Source: Pedobacter indicus (GTDB taxonomy: Bacteria; Bacteroidota; Bacteroidia; Sphingobacteriales; Sphingobacteriaceae). Taken from it: DNA of 64,000 nucleotides. Positions 8,885-18,165 of the stretch are shown one piece after another. The stretch covers positions 1,736,001-1,800,000 of the forward strand of contig NZ_QRGB01000001.1 in assembly GCF_003449035.1 (NCBI RefSeq), in the 5' to 3' direction. A program made the position numbers and the translations under genes. A model generated the notes under the pieces. It was given only the letters and a program-made list of their open reading frames with translations. It did no database searches and was not told the DNA's origin. How positions within the stretch are numbered: the first letter of the stretch is position 1; each line of letters starts with the position of its first letter.

Positions 8885-11257
8885 ATGGGAGAAATGATCT
8901 ATCCGGATAATGCAGCTGAAAAGCTGGGCTTTATAGAAATCAAAGAGCTTATTAAAGGGAAGTGCCTGAGCATTATGGGGCGGGAGATGGTTGATAAGAT
9001 TCAGCCGATGAATCAGTACGGGCAGATTGATAAGTTTTTAAGACAGGCTCATGAGTTTAAAGATATTTTAGAAAACGATGCTCCGTTACCGATTGATCAT
9101 CTATATCCTATCAGAAAGATTGCTGAAAAGGCACGCATTGAGGGAGCTTTTTTATCGGAGGAGGAGCTTTTCCAGATGTGCCTTTCATTGAAAACGGTTT
9201 TTAGCGTAATTAACTATTTTGATGAGAGGAAAGGGGTATACGAAGCATTAGAAATGCTTTTTGAACATCTGCCGATTGAACGATCGATCGTCAAACGGAT
9301 TGAGGCGATCATTGACCAAAGTGGTTCAATGAAGCCGACCGCCTCTACAAGGCTTCAGGAGATATTTAGAGAGATTGCTTTTGCGGAGAGGGAGTCTCGA
9401 AAGCGAATGGACGCTCTTTTAAAGAAAGCGCAGGAAGCTGGATGGACGGCTGATGGTGGACTAACAGTTCGGGATGGACGCTTGTGTATTCCTATTTTGG
9501 CAGAAAATAAAAGAAAGATTAAGGGCTATATTCATGACGAGTCTGCAACCGGACAGACGGTTTATCTGGAACCAGAAGAAGTCTTTCAACTCAACAATCA
9601 ACTTCGAGACTTGGAGTTTGATAAACGAAGAGAGAAAATCAGAATACTAATTGCGGTCACTGCAGAGTTACGGCCCTTTGTTCCGACATTAATATCATAT
9701 CATAGTTTATTGAGCAAATTGGACTTTGTCCGGGCAAAAGCGTTGTTTGCTATAGATATTGAGGCTACCATGCCGGAATTGCAAAAGGAGGCCTCTCTTC
9801 ATTTGATCAACGCGCGCCACCCATTGCTTTTTCTGAATTTGAGGAGTGAAGGAAAGACGGTTGTCCCGCTTAATGTAACGATCGATGATGTCCAACGGGT
9901 CATTGTCGTGTCTGGTCCGAATGCTGGGGGTAAATCGGTGTGTATGAAAACTATCGGACTGCTCCAAATGATGGTGCAAGCGGGCTTGCTGATCCCGGCT
10001 GATTCAAGCTCTAAAGTAGGTGTTTTTAAAAACTTTTTTGCTGATATCGGTGATGATCAGTCAATAGAAAGTGATCTGAGTACTTATAGCGCACATTTGT
10101 CGAAAATGCGTTACTTTTTGGAACATAGCACTGCGAAATCCCTAATACTAATTGATGAGTTTGGAGCCGGAACAGATCCTCAATTTGGTGGGCCGATAGC
10201 CGAGGCAGTGCTGCAAAATTTAAACAAAAAGAAAGTTCGAGGTGTGGTTACAACGCATTATTCCAACTTGAAATTATTTGCGAATGCAACGGAAGGTCTG
10301 GAGAATGCTTCGATGTTGTTTGACAATGCAGCGATGCAACCGCGTTATATCTTGGAAATTGGAAAGCCGGGTAGTTCATATGCTTTTGAGATCGCTTATA
10401 AAATAGGATTGCCCCAAGGTGTGTTGCAGGAAGCAAAACAGAAAATAGGTGTACAACAGAAGAAGGTGGATCACCTGTTGGTTGATCTTGAGCGAGAAAA
10501 GAAGCAAGTTCACGAGGCTAAAGTAGAGTTGCGGAAGAGGGAAGCTAAGCTTAATCAACTTTTAAAAGAAAACGAGGAGAGGTCTGTATTTCTCGAAGAG
10601 AATAAAAAACAGCTTATGAAGCAGGCGAAGTTGGAAGCTCAAGAAGTCTTGAAGAATGCGAACCGACTCGTTGAGAATACCATCGCACAGATTAAAGAAT
10701 CAAAGGCCGATAAAGAGAAAACGAAGGAGTTACGGAAGGTTTTGGATGCTGAGTTGACTAAGAACCGAACGGCGGTGTCAAAGAAGAAGGCTGTTTTAGT
10801 GAACGAAGAGCTGGTTGTTGGTGATTGGGTACGAATTGTGGATACAGGTACAATGGCACAGATTATCGAAATTGCGAAAGATAATTTGATTTTGGCGATT
10901 GGTGACCTGCGTTCTGTAGTTAAGAAAAATCGGGTTGAAAAGGTCAGCAAAAAGGAAGTGTCGAAGTCTGTTAAACGTAGTCATGGAACCCAGCTTACTG
11001 ACAGTCTTGCGAGTTTTAATCCTGAAATTGATGTGCGGGGTATGAGGGCCGAAGCCGCGCTATATGAGATTGAAAAATATCTTGATAAAGCGATTATGAT
11101 GAGTTTCCCCTCTTTAAAAATTATCCACGGGAAAGGTAATGGTATCCTTAGAAAGATGATCCGTGATTACTTGAGGAAGTATAAAGAGGTTGACCGGTTG
11201 GAGGACGAGCATCTGGATAGGGGTGGGGATGGAGTAACCTATGTGTACTTTGTTTAG
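8885..11257 (+). CDS. mutS2: Endonuclease MutS2
   Basis: A 790-residue MutS-family ATPase. It has the core clamp region, Walker A GPNAGGKS at 344-351, the ABC-type 'STYSAHL' signature, Walker B 'SLILIDEFGAGTDP' and the 'VVTTHYSNLK' switch. Then come a long Lys/Glu-rich coiled coil (about 500-640), a KOW-like segment and a C-terminal Smr nuclease domain from about 714 ('IDVRGMRAEAAL', 'KIIHGKGNGILRKMI'). MutS2 proteins lack the mismatch-recognition domain; they limit recombination and, in some bacteria, act on collided ribosomes. ATG at 8894 (MIYPDNAAEK) is an equally plausible start. Confidence 0.95.
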   Translation: MGEMIYPDNAAEKLGFIEIKELIKGKCLSIMGREMVDKIQPMNQYGQIDKFLRQAHEFKDILENDAPLPIDHLYPIRKIAEKARIEGAFLSEEELFQMCLSLKTVFSVINYFDERKGVYEALEMLFEHLPIERSIVKRIEAIIDQSGSMKPTASTRLQEIFREIAFAERESRKRMDALLKKAQEAGWTADGGLTVRDGRLCIPILAENKRKIKGYIHDESATGQTVYLEPEEVFQLNNQLRDLEFDKRREKIRILIAVTAELRPFVPTLISYHSLLSKLDFVRAKALFAIDIEATMPELQKEASLHLINARHPLLFLNLRSEGKTVVPLNVTIDDVQRVIVVSGPNAGGKSVCMKTIGLLQMMVQAGLLIPADSSSKVGVFKNFFADIGDDQSIESDLSTYSAHLSKMRYFLEHSTAKSLILIDEFGAGTDPQFGGPIAEAVLQNLNKKKVRGVVTTHYSNLKLFANATEGLENASMLFDNAAMQPRYILEIGKPGSSYAFEIAYKIGLPQGVLQEAKQKIGVQQKKVDHLLVDLEREKKQVHEAKVELRKREAKLNQLLKENEERSVFLEENKKQLMKQAKLEAQEVLKNANRLVENTIAQIKESKADKEKTKELRKVLDAELTKNRTAVSKKKAVLVNEELVVGDWVRIVDTGTMAQIIEIAKDNLILAIGDLRSVVKKNRVEKVSKKEVSKSVKRSHGTQLTDSLASFNPEIDVRGMRAEAALYEIEKYLDKAIMMSFPSLKIIHGKGNGILRKMIRDYLRKYKEVDRLEDEHLDRGGDGVTYVYFV

Positions 11258-11292
11258 AGCCGAGCGCTTGTAAAATTGGTTTATTACGAATT

Positions 11293-11448
11293 TTAGCCTT
11301 TGGGACATTTCTTGCAACGTTTTCCTTTCTTGTATTTTTTACAACACTTCTTAAAGTCACAGTTTTGACATTCGAACGGGTATAAACCTTTAGGCTTTCC
11401 CCAATCGAAGCCTTTCTCACGTAGTCCATCAATTTCGATCATCATCAT
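11293..11448 (-). CDS. Small Cys/Lys-rich protein (about 49-51 aa)
   Basis: A short frame found by reading 11258-11460 on the minus strand. It starts with three consecutive Met codons (440-448), of which any could be used, and reads MIEIDGLREKGFDWGKPKG, then YPFECQNCDFKKCCKKY and KGKRCKKCPKG before a TAA. Six Cys arranged as C-x2-C, CC and C-x2-C suggest metal binding, such as a small zinc ribbon. The sequence is not low-complexity noise and ends cleanly. Overlapping frames in this place look spurious. I do not know a function; the gene is convergent with mutS2, 35 bp from its stop. Confidence 0.55.
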   Translation of the reverse strand: MMMIEIDGLREKGFDWGKPKGLYPFECQNCDFKKCCKKYKKGKRCKKCPKG

Positions 11449-11609
11449 CCTGATTAATAGGCGATAGCAAAAGTAGTTTATTATTTAGAATTATTCTAAT
11501 TGAAATGCTTTAATTTTTGATTTGTCAAAAATTAAATTGTCCGAGTGCCTGTATTTGGGATTTTTTATGTATTTTGTCTGTTGCGATCCGTTTACCAAAA
11601 TAGACCAAA

Positions 11610-12302
11610 ATGATTAATAAGGTAGTTAAAAATGCTGATGAGGCCATTAAAGATGTTCATGACGGAATGACTCTTATGTTGGGTGGTTTCGGGTTATGTG
11701 GTATACCGGAAAATACGATAGCGGCTCTGGTAAGAAAGGATGTCAAAGACTTAACGTGTATTTCGAATAATGCAGGGGTAGATGATTTCGGAATTGGGTT
11801 AATGCTCAAGAAAAGACAGCTGAAGAAAATGATTGCCTCTTATGTTGGAGAAAATGTCGAATTTGAACGTCAATTGCTAAGTGGAGAGCTAGATGTTGAA
11901 CTGATTCCGCAAGGGACATTGGCTACTCGTTGTATGGCAGCAGGATATGGTATGCCAGCGATTTTTACGCCGGCAGGTGTAGGTACGGAAGTGTCCGAAG
12001 GAAAAGAAGTTCGAGTTTTTAAAAATAAAGAATATTTGCTGGAAGAGGCATTTGACGCAGATTTTGCGATTGTTAAGGCGTGGAAAGGCGATACAGCAGG
12101 AAATTTGATTTATCGGTTAACGGCCCGAAATTTTAACCCCGTAATGGCAATGGCGGGTAAGACCACGATTGCTGAAGTTGAAGAGTTGGTGCCTGCTGGT
12201 GAGCTTGACCCCGACCATATTCATACGCCAGGTATCTTCGTTCATCGGATATTTAAAGGTGAGCATTTTGAAAAACGTATTGAACAGCGGACCCTACGAT
12301 AA
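11610..12302 (+). CDS. scoA: 3-oxoacid CoA-transferase subunit A
   Basis: A 230-residue alpha subunit of a succinyl-CoA:3-ketoacid (acetoacetate) CoA-transferase, which moves CoA from succinyl-CoA to acetoacetate and allows ketone-body or short-chain acid use in the cytosol. Signatures: '[18 protein letters not shown]', '[15 protein letters not shown]', '[12 protein letters not shown]' and '[15 protein letters not shown]'. Length agrees with SCOT alpha subunits (about 230). The beta subunit gene follows 10 bp downstream, so the two form the usual heteromer. Substrate could be another 3-oxoacid such as 3-oxoadipate, but the motifs favour the SCOT branch. Confidence 0.9.
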   Translation: MINKVVKNADEAIKDVHDGMTLMLGGFGLCGIPENTIAALVRKDVKDLTCISNNAGVDDFGIGLMLKKRQLKKMIASYVGENVEFERQLLSGELDVELIPQGTLATRCMAAGYGMPAIFTPAGVGTEVSEGKEVRVFKNKEYLLEEAFDADFAIVKAWKGDTAGNLIYRLTARNFNPVMAMAGKTTIAEVEELVPAGELDPDHIHTPGIFVHRIFKGEHFEKRIEQRTLR

Positions 12303-12312
12303 TATAGCAGTT

Positions 12313-12975
12313 ATGTTAGACAAGAATGGTATTGCAAAGCGTATAGCAAAGGAAATTGAAGATGGTTTTTACATTAATTTGGGTATCGGTATACCTACGT
12401 TGGTAGCTAATTATATTCCCGATGATGTTCAAGTAGTGCTCCAGTCGGAAAATGGTCTGCTCGGTATTGGCCCCTTTCCTTATGAAGGAGAGGAAGATGC
12501 GGATTTAATTAATGCAGGAAAACAAACGATTACAACAATGCCTGGATCTGCAATCTTTGATTCGGCAATGAGTTTTGGGATGATTCGCAGTCAAAAGGTT
12601 GATTTGACGATCCTTGGTGCGATGGAAGTGTCTGAATTCGGTGACATTGCCAGTTGGAAGATTCCTGGAAAACTAGTGAAGGGGATGGGCGGTGCAATGG
12701 ATTTAGTCGCGTCAGCAAAGAACATTATTGTGGCGATGCAACAGGTGAATAAACATGGAGACAGTAAGCTCTTGCCTGAATGTACGTTGCCACTGACTGG
12801 AAAGCGATGTATAAGTAAGATCGTAACTGAAATGGCTGTTTTCGAAATCGATAGGGAGAGAGGCGGGTTTAAATTAATCGAACGGGCACCAGGAGTGAGT
12901 GTTGAGGAGATCAAAGATGCAACTGCCGGTAAACTGATCGTGGAGGGCGAGGTTCGGGAAATGCACCTTAATTAA
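12313..12975 (+). CDS. scoB: 3-oxoacid CoA-transferase subunit B
   Basis: A 220-residue beta subunit of the CoA-transferase, partner of the preceding gene. I start at MLDKNGIAKRIAKE: the frame stays open further upstream but there it overlaps subunit A and lacks conservation. The catalytic glutamate that forms the glutamyl-CoA thioester is E46 in 'LQSENGLLGIGP'. Other motifs: 'GFYINLGIGIPTLVANYI', 'KVDLTILGAMEVSEFGD', 'IPGKLVKGMGGAMDLV' and 'CISKIVTEMAVFEID'. It ends 14 bp before the convergent LysM gene. Confidence 0.92.
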   Translation: MLDKNGIAKRIAKEIEDGFYINLGIGIPTLVANYIPDDVQVVLQSENGLLGIGPFPYEGEEDADLINAGKQTITTMPGSAIFDSAMSFGMIRSQKVDLTILGAMEVSEFGDIASWKIPGKLVKGMGGAMDLVASAKNIIVAMQQVNKHGDSKLLPECTLPLTGKRCISKIVTEMAVFEIDRERGGFKLIERAPGVSVEEIKDATAGKLIVEGEVREMHLN

Positions 12976-12989
12976 AAATACCCTACATT

Positions 12990-13886
12990 TTATTCAGGAA
13001 CTCCGTAGCTAATATTGATTAAAAAACGCTTATCAAGAATCCCCAGCAAATCTGCCGTTGCTTTTGAGATAACTATAACGGCATCACGTGTTGTAGCATT
13101 TTCTGTGTATTTGCCTACAATTTTTGCAAAAGTGATCTTTTGATTCATTGGGTTGGTGATTTTGACCACAGTGCCTACAGGGGCAGTCCGATGCAGTGCT
13201 AACATATTTCCACTATCAGAATTCAGGCCCTCTAGCCATACGCCGACGCCACGCTCGTTGACTTGTTTTAAACCATATCTTTCAGCTGGAAGTGAAGTTG
13301 ATTTTTCGGGTACTATAATGGGTTCAGCTTCAGTTTCTTGAGCGGCTACAGGTTCTGGGGCTTCATTATCATTAGGAATGACGATTGTCTGTCCGGCTTT
13401 AATAGCTTGCCCGTTAGATAGATTGTTCTTGGCGACGATCTGTGCGACGGTGACCTGAAACCGTTTAGCGATTGTGTATAGAGTTTCGCCTGCACCTACT
13501 TTGTATAGTGTGCCTCCACCTGACGGTTGATTTCCCGATGTCTGCTGTGCCGTTGATGTGCTCGGGTTCTGAGAGGTGCTTGAGGCTTGCTGTGGAGCTG
13601 CTATCGAGTAAGAGCGTTCGGAAGGTATTTTGATGACATCGCCTACTTTGAGTGATTTATTGTTATTGAAAGACATGATGTCTCGATGAGAGACTCCGTA
13701 TTTTCGAGATAGCGAGTAATAAGTTTCTTTTGCTTCAAGTTTATGTATGATAACCTGTTTTCCGTTATTGTTCTCTATTCCTATTGAATCAATGCGTGAA
13801 ATTATAGTCGCCTGTGTTGTTTTGGTATGGAATGTGAGTATTATAAGAAAGACGAATCCGGATATATTGTGAAGAAATTTGTTCAT
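12990..13886 (-). CDS. LysM peptidoglycan-binding protein with RlpA-like C-terminus
   Basis: A 298-residue exported protein with signal peptide (to about residue 26, ending 'TKTTQA'). Two LysM repeats follow: about 45-92 ('HKLEAKETYYSLSRKYGVS', 'LKVGDVIKIPS') and about 125-172 ('YKVGAGETLYTIAKRFQVT', 'IKAGQTIVIPND'), joined by a Ser/Gln/Thr-rich linker. The C-terminal 85 residues ('LHRTAPVGTVVKITNPMN', 'VIVISKATADLLG') resemble the double-psi beta-barrel of RlpA-type proteins. It probably binds peptidoglycan in the periplasm; I see no clear catalytic residues, so lytic activity is uncertain. Confidence 0.82.
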   Translation of the reverse strand: MNKFLHNISGFVFLIILTFHTKTTQATIISRIDSIGIENNNGKQVIIHKLEAKETYYSLSRKYGVSHRDIMSFNNNKSLKVGDVIKIPSERSYSIAAPQQASSTSQNPSTSTAQQTSGNQPSGGGTLYKVGAGETLYTIAKRFQVTVAQIVAKNNLSNGQAIKAGQTIVIPNDNEAPEPVAAQETEAEPIIVPEKSTSLPAERYGLKQVNERGVGVWLEGLNSDSGNMLALHRTAPVGTVVKITNPMNQKITFAKIVGKYTENATTRDAVIVISKATADLLGILDKRFLINISYGVPE

Positions 13887-14043
13887 GCGCTGCTTATCTG
13901 TTTTGCAATTGTTGTATATAGAACGTTTGCTGATCTTATTTTGTCTTGCTAAGATGCACTAAAATTTATGAATTGGTGTATATTTATAGATGTTAAATAG
14001 TTGACCATTCCGTTTACAAAAATAATAATTTAAACCATACTTT

Positions 14044-15414
14044 ATGGCTGCAAAAATTGACAGAAGATTTTATATTTTCATTATTACCTTTTTGATGTCC
14101 GTTCTGGTATTCGGACAAGCTGGACTTTCGCAGGAGCAAAACGCAACCGTATATAAATTTTCCATTCGGGACGATATTAATGCGACATCGTGGAGAAATA
14201 CAAAGCAAGCGTATTTAAAAGCGATGGAACAGAATGCGAATGTTATGCTGATTGAAATGAACACTTTTGGCGGTATGGTCAATTTTGCTGATTCAATCAG
14301 AAGCACTATTCTTGATTCACCAATTAAGACTATCGTGTATATTAATCACAATGCAGCATCCGCAGGTGCGTTGATTTCTTTAGCGAGTGAAAAAATTTAT
14401 ATGGCTAAAGGTTCTAGTATCGGTGCCGCAAGTGTAGTTGATGGCCAAGGAGAGGTTATGCCAGAGAAATATCAGTCATACATGCGAGCGTTAATGCGTG
14501 CGACGGCAGAAGCAACCGGTCGTGACCCAAAGGTAGCTGAGGCTTTTGTGGATGAGGATGTTGACTTGCCGACCCTTAAAGAAGACGGTAAACTGCTGAG
14601 TCTTACTTCTAAAGAAGCGACAGATATAGGTCTGAGCGACGGGGAAGTGAGCTCTTTAGATGAAATATTGACGCTCGAGAATTTAACCGGATCTTCAATG
14701 ATTGTACATCAGATTACTTGGGTTGATCAGGTGATCGGATTTTTAACAAACCCGGCGGTTCAAGGTTTTTTGATTGTACTGATTATGGGAGGGATTTATT
14801 TTGAAATGACATCTCCTGGAATTGGATTGCCTTTTATTGTTGCGCTAGTTTCAGGTATTCTTTACTTTGCACCGCTTTACATTGAAGGTTTTGCTGCGAA
14901 TTGGGAGATTCTTTTATTTATTATCGGTGTGATATTGTTGCTCCTTGAAATATTTGTTATACCCGGTTTTGGAGTAGCAGGAATAGCAGGGATTGTTCTG
15001 CTGGTTTGTAGCTTTGCATTTAGTATGGTGCCCAACGAGTCTTTTGATTTCTCGATGATGCCTCCTAATTTCTTGTTTAGGTCATTTTTATTGGTTATAT
15101 TGTCTATCATCGGAGCGATTATTTTATCTGTTTTATTCGGGAAGAGTATTCTGAATAGCCGTGCTTTTAAACGGTTGGTTTTGGCCGATGAGCAAGCTTC
15201 ATCTCAAGGCTATGTGGCATCGACATTTGACAATGAGGTAATTGGTAAGGAGGGGATTGCCAGAACAGATTTGCGGCCCTCAGGAAAGGTCGAAATTGAT
15301 GGAAAGTGGTTTGACGCTGTAGCTTTGGGTGGTTACATAGAAAAGGGCACTGCGGTTCAGGTTGAGAGGCACGAAAACTATAATCTCTTTGTAAGGAAAA
15401 AGTTTGAGATTTAA
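14044..15414 (+). CDS. nfeD: NfeD family membrane-bound protease-like protein
   Basis: A 456-residue full-length NfeD protein (1510-type STOPP family). After a signal segment (about 10-28) comes a ClpP-like serine protease domain with 'NTFGGMVNFADSIR' and the candidate nucleophile Ser in 'NHNAASAGALISLA', and 'MAKGSSIGAASVV' carrying a candidate Lys. Four or five membrane segments (about 240-360) follow, then a C-terminal OB-fold NfeD domain ('GKEGIARTDLRPSGKVEID'). Such proteases cut membrane partner proteins such as stomatins; no stomatin/SPFH gene is next to it here. Starts 157 bp from the divergent LysM gene. Confidence 0.88.
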   Translation: MAAKIDRRFYIFIITFLMSVLVFGQAGLSQEQNATVYKFSIRDDINATSWRNTKQAYLKAMEQNANVMLIEMNTFGGMVNFADSIRSTILDSPIKTIVYINHNAASAGALISLASEKIYMAKGSSIGAASVVDGQGEVMPEKYQSYMRALMRATAEATGRDPKVAEAFVDEDVDLPTLKEDGKLLSLTSKEATDIGLSDGEVSSLDEILTLENLTGSSMIVHQITWVDQVIGFLTNPAVQGFLIVLIMGGIYFEMTSPGIGLPFIVALVSGILYFAPLYIEGFAANWEILLFIIGVILLLLEIFVIPGFGVAGIAGIVLLVCSFAFSMVPNESFDFSMMPPNFLFRSFLLVILSIIGAIILSVLFGKSILNSRAFKRLVLADEQASSQGYVASTFDNEVIGKEGIARTDLRPSGKVEIDGKWFDAVALGGYIEKGTAVQVERHENYNLFVRKKFEI

Positions 15415-15489
15415 AACAATTTAGCTTTAAGTCACTTTAATAGATAACAAATTATTCAATTAACATATAACATAAAAATAAAAAATATC

Positions 15490-15969
15490 ATGAACGCAAA
15501 ATCAATTAGTTTGGAAGAGAAAAAGTTAAGACCCGTTGTAGAAAATTTGCATGACTTATTGGCAAATTATCATATTTACTATCAAAACCTGAGAGGCTGC
15601 CACTGGAATATTAAGGGTCCTCATTTTTTTACGCTACACGCAAAGTTTGAAGAACTGTATAATGCGGCGATAACTACAATTGATGAATTGGCTGAACGTA
15701 TTCTGACATTGGGTAAAGATCCAGAAAGTCGATACTCTGTGTTTAAGACACAATCGGAAATTGAAGAAGTTGAAACAATAGGCATGAAGGATACGGATAT
15801 GGTAAAGGCTATTACCGATAACTTGAGTATTTTGATCGCTTTAGAAAGAGATTTGTTGGCGATCACGAGTGAAGCGAACGACGAAGGATCAAACGACATG
15901 GTGAACGCTTTTATGCAATTCAACGAAAAACAAAACTGGATGTTACGGTCATTCTTGAAGAAGATTTAA
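15490..15969 (+). CDS. dps: Dps family ferritin-like DNA-binding stress protein
   Basis: A 159-residue Dps/miniferritin, which forms a 12-mer that oxidises Fe2+ with H2O2, stores iron and protects DNA. The inter-subunit ferroxidase ligands are all visible: H38 ('RGCHWNIKGP'), H50 ('FTLHAKFEE'), D65 and E69 ('TIDELAERI'), with canonical spacing. A Lys-containing N-terminal tail (MNAKSISLEEKKL) may bind DNA. It has its own 75-bp upstream region and is followed by a hairpin terminator, so it is probably monocistronic. I could not identify an OxyR-type site. Confidence 0.93.
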   Translation: MNAKSISLEEKKLRPVVENLHDLLANYHIYYQNLRGCHWNIKGPHFFTLHAKFEELYNAAITTIDELAERILTLGKDPESRYSVFKTQSEIEEVETIGMKDTDMVKAITDNLSILIALERDLLAITSEANDEGSNDMVNAFMQFNEKQNWMLRSFLKKI

Positions 15970-15993
15970 CGATTTCTCTGAGATATGAGAACG

Positions 15994-16034
15994 GTATGGG
16001 ACATGGGTAGCTATTCTGTGTCCCATACTTTTGT
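15994..16034 (+). terminator. Rho-independent terminator after dps
   Basis: Perfect 10-bp inverted repeat, GTATGGGACA at 15994-16003 and TGTCCCATAC at 16019-16028, 15-nt loop, then TTTTGTTTG. It begins 24 bp after the dps stop. Seen directly; termination is inferred. Confidence 0.75.
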
Positions 16035-16185
16035 TTGTAATTATCTAAAATAAAGACAGTTGTTGAAAATAGTGGGGTAGGGTTGCTTTTTTTTGAAAAA
16101 ATGTTGGACTTTTTCAACTATTTTTTTCTTTCTTTGTGCGCTGAAAGAAAACAGAGTTCTAGTAAAAATAATATTTAAATTTTCT

Positions 16186-16215
16186 TTTGTATTATTACAA
16201 CTTTGTATATCTTTG
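16186..16215 (+). promoter_or_regulatory. Bacteroidota-type sigma-A promoter for the tRNA/tuf block
   Basis: TTTG at 16186-16189 and TATCTTTG at 16208-16215 match the Bacteroidota -33 (TTTG) and -7 (TAnnTTTG) elements with an 18-nt spacer, close to the usual 19. It lies about 50 bp upstream of the first tRNA gene, in a 294-bp stretch (15970-16263) otherwise holding only the dps terminator and AT-rich sequence. A good match for a strong stable-RNA promoter. Confidence 0.6.
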
Positions 16216-16263
16216 CAGTCCCTAAAGGAAAAAGGTGATTACTGATTGAATTTAGGAAAAAAG

Positions 16264-16336
<73 letters not shown>

Positions 16337-16378
16337 CGTTAAGAAGCCGAAGGGCTTTGTTGAAATATAAAAGACGTT

Positions 16379-16462
16379 GGGGGGATTCCAGAGCGGTCAA
16401 ATGGGACGGACTGTAAATCCGTTACTTCGGTTTCGAAGGTTCGAATCCTTCTCCCCCCACCA
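16379..16462 (+). tRNA. tRNA-Tyr (anticodon GTA), CCA encoded
   Basis: Acceptor GGGGGGA (16379-16385) pairs with TCCCCCC (16452-16458). Anticodon loop CTGTAAA gives GTA; a long variable arm (about ACTTCGGTTT) and T-arm AAGGTTCGAATCCTT mark a type II bacterial tRNA-Tyr. After discriminator A459 the genome reads CCA (16460-16462), unlike the four other tRNAs in this window, which need CCA addition. Confidence 0.95.
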
Positions 16463-16544
16463 AGGTTTTAAGAGTTTGTGATTTATATAAACTTTATCCG
16501 GTTATCAGAGGTTTGTTTTTACCGGATTAAAACAATACATACAA

Positions 16545-16617
16545 GCGGAAGTAGCTCAGTTGGTAGAGCGATAGCCTTCCAAGCTATAGGTCGCGAGTTC
16601 GAACCTCGTCTTCCGCT
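16545..16617 (+). tRNA. tRNA-Gly (anticodon TCC)
   Basis: Acceptor GCGGAAG (16545-16551) pairs with CTTCCGC (16610-16616); D-arm TAGCTCAGTTGGTAGAGC; anticodon stem-loop ATAGCCTTCCAAGCTAT with anticodon TCC; T-arm GCGAGTTCGAACCTCGT. No encoded CCA. Confidence 0.96.
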
Positions 16618-16682
16618 CGAAATAATTAAAGAGTTGATTCCTTATAAAAGAGGTGTTGACTTTTTAGTGTTAAAAAAAGCAA

Positions 16683-16754
<72 letters not shown>

Positions 16755-16816
16755 CGTAAGCGTTTAATAATTGAAACCAAAATAAAAATTAACTTATCTA
16801 CTAATTCGCATACAAC

Positions 16817-18004
16817 ATGGCAAAAGAGAAATTTGACCGCAGTAAACCACACCTAAACATAGGTACTATTGGTCACGTTGACCACGGTAAAACGACTACA
16901 ACAGCAGCTATTACGAAAGTTTTGGCTGACGCTGGATTATCAGAGTCTCGTTCATTCGACTCAATTGACTCAGCTCCTGAAGAAAAAGAGCGTGGTATTA
17001 CAATTAATACATCGCACGTAGAATATGCAACACAAAATCGTCATTATGCACACGTTGACTGTCCGGGTCACGCTGACTATGTTAAAAACATGGTTACTGG
17101 TGCTGCTCAAATGGACGGTGCTATTATCGTTGTTGCTGCTACTGATGGCCCAATGCCTCAGACTCGTGAACACATTTTATTGGGTCGCCAGGTAGGTATC
17201 CCTGCTTTGGTGGTTTTCATGAATAAAACTGACTTAGTTGATGACCCTGAGTTGTTAGACTTGGTTGAAATGGAAATTCGTGAATTGTTGTCATTCTACG
17301 AATACCCTGGAGATGATATTCCTGTGATCCGTGGATCTGCATTAGGTGCATTGAATGGTGAGCAACAGTGGGTTGACAAAATCATGGAACTGATGGAAGC
17401 GGTTGATAACTACATTCCACTTCCTCCGCGTTTGACAGATCTTCCATTCTTGATGCCGATTGAAGACGTATTTTCGATCACTGGTCGTGGTACTGTAGCA
17501 ACTGGACGTATTGAGCGTGGTGTAATTAACTCTGGAGAGGCTGTTGATATTCTTGGTATGGGTGCTGAGAACTTAAAATCAACTGTAACTGGTGTTGAGA
17601 TGTTCCGTAAGATTCTAGATCGTGGTGAAGCTGGAGATAACGTAGGTTTATTGTTACGTGGTATTGAGAAAACTGATATCCGTCGTGGTATGGTTATCTG
17701 TAAACCAGGTTCAGTAACTCCTCACACAGAATTTAAAGCTGAGGTTTATGTATTGTCGAAAGCAGAAGGTGGACGTCACACTCCATTCTTTAACAAATAC
17801 CGTCCTCAGTTCTATTTCCGTACAACTGACGTAACTGGAGAGATTACTCTACAGGAAGGTGTTGAGATGGTTATGCCAGGTGATAACGTAACGATCAACG
17901 TAAAATTGATTAACGCGATCGCAATGGAAAAAGGTCTTCGTTTCGCTATCCGTGAAGGTGGTAGAACTGTAGGTGCTGGACAGGTAACTGAAATCATTGC
18001 ATAA
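16817..18004 (+). CDS. tuf: Elongation factor Tu
   Basis: A 395-residue GTPase that delivers aminoacyl-tRNA to the ribosome A site. G1 loop GHVDHGKT at 19-26, switch I '[13 protein letters not shown]', G3 '[12 protein letters not shown]', G4 'FMNKTDLVD', then beta-barrel domains II ('[15 protein letters not shown]') and III ending '[13 protein letters not shown]'. Length and motifs are canonical. It is the first protein gene of the block and lies between four upstream tRNAs and tRNA-Trp. Codon use is strongly biased (CGT for Arg, GGT for Gly), as expected of a highly expressed gene. Confidence 0.98.
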   Translation: MAKEKFDRSKPHLNIGTIGHVDHGKTTTTAAITKVLADAGLSESRSFDSIDSAPEEKERGITINTSHVEYATQNRHYAHVDCPGHADYVKNMVTGAAQMDGAIIVVAATDGPMPQTREHILLGRQVGIPALVVFMNKTDLVDDPELLDLVEMEIRELLSFYEYPGDDIPVIRGSALGALNGEQQWVDKIMELMEAVDNYIPLPPRLTDLPFLMPIEDVFSITGRGTVATGRIERGVINSGEAVDILGMGAENLKSTVTGVEMFRKILDRGEAGDNVGLLLRGIEKTDIRRGMVICKPGSVTPHTEFKAEVYVLSKAEGGRHTPFFNKYRPQFYFRTTDVTGEITLQEGVEMVMPGDNVTINVKLINAIAMEKGLRFAIREGGRTVGAGQVTEIIA

Positions 18005-18029
18005 TTAATAAGCTTAGGCTTAGCTAATA

Positions 18030-18068
18030 AAACAAAGTACCCTAATTTTATAGTAGGGTACTTTGTTT
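18030..18068 (+). terminator. Strong stem-loop after tuf
   Basis: A perfect 14-bp inverted repeat, AAACAAAGTACCCT (18030-18043) and AGGGTACTTTGTTT (18055-18068), with an 11-nt AT-rich loop, 26 bp past the tuf stop. The T-run is short, so it may be a partial terminator or an RNA processing site before tRNA-Trp (which starts 10 bp later) and secE. Confidence 0.6.
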
Positions 18069-18077
18069 ATAAGAATT

Positions 18078-18148
18078 ACGGGCATAGTTCAATGGTAGAA
18101 TAGAGGTCTCCAAAACCTTTGATCAGGGTTCGAATCCTTGTGCCCGTG
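18078..18148 (+). tRNA. tRNA-Trp (anticodon CCA)
   Basis: Acceptor ACGGGCA (18078-18084) pairs with TGCCCGT (18141-18147), discriminator G148. Anticodon loop CTCCAAA gives anticodon CCA; T-arm CAGGGTTCGAATCCTTG. No encoded 3' CCA. The tuf - trnW - secE order is conserved in many bacteria. Confidence 0.96.
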
Positions 18149-18165
18149 CAAAATAATGAGCGTTT

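Noticed and set aside
11148-11432. 94-codon minus-strand frame over the mutS2 end
   Set aside because: It runs antisense into the Smr domain and in another frame than the better Cys-rich small protein.
12169-12312. Longer start for CoA-transferase subunit B
   Set aside because: The upstream part overlaps subunit A in another frame; family members start at the MLDKNG position.
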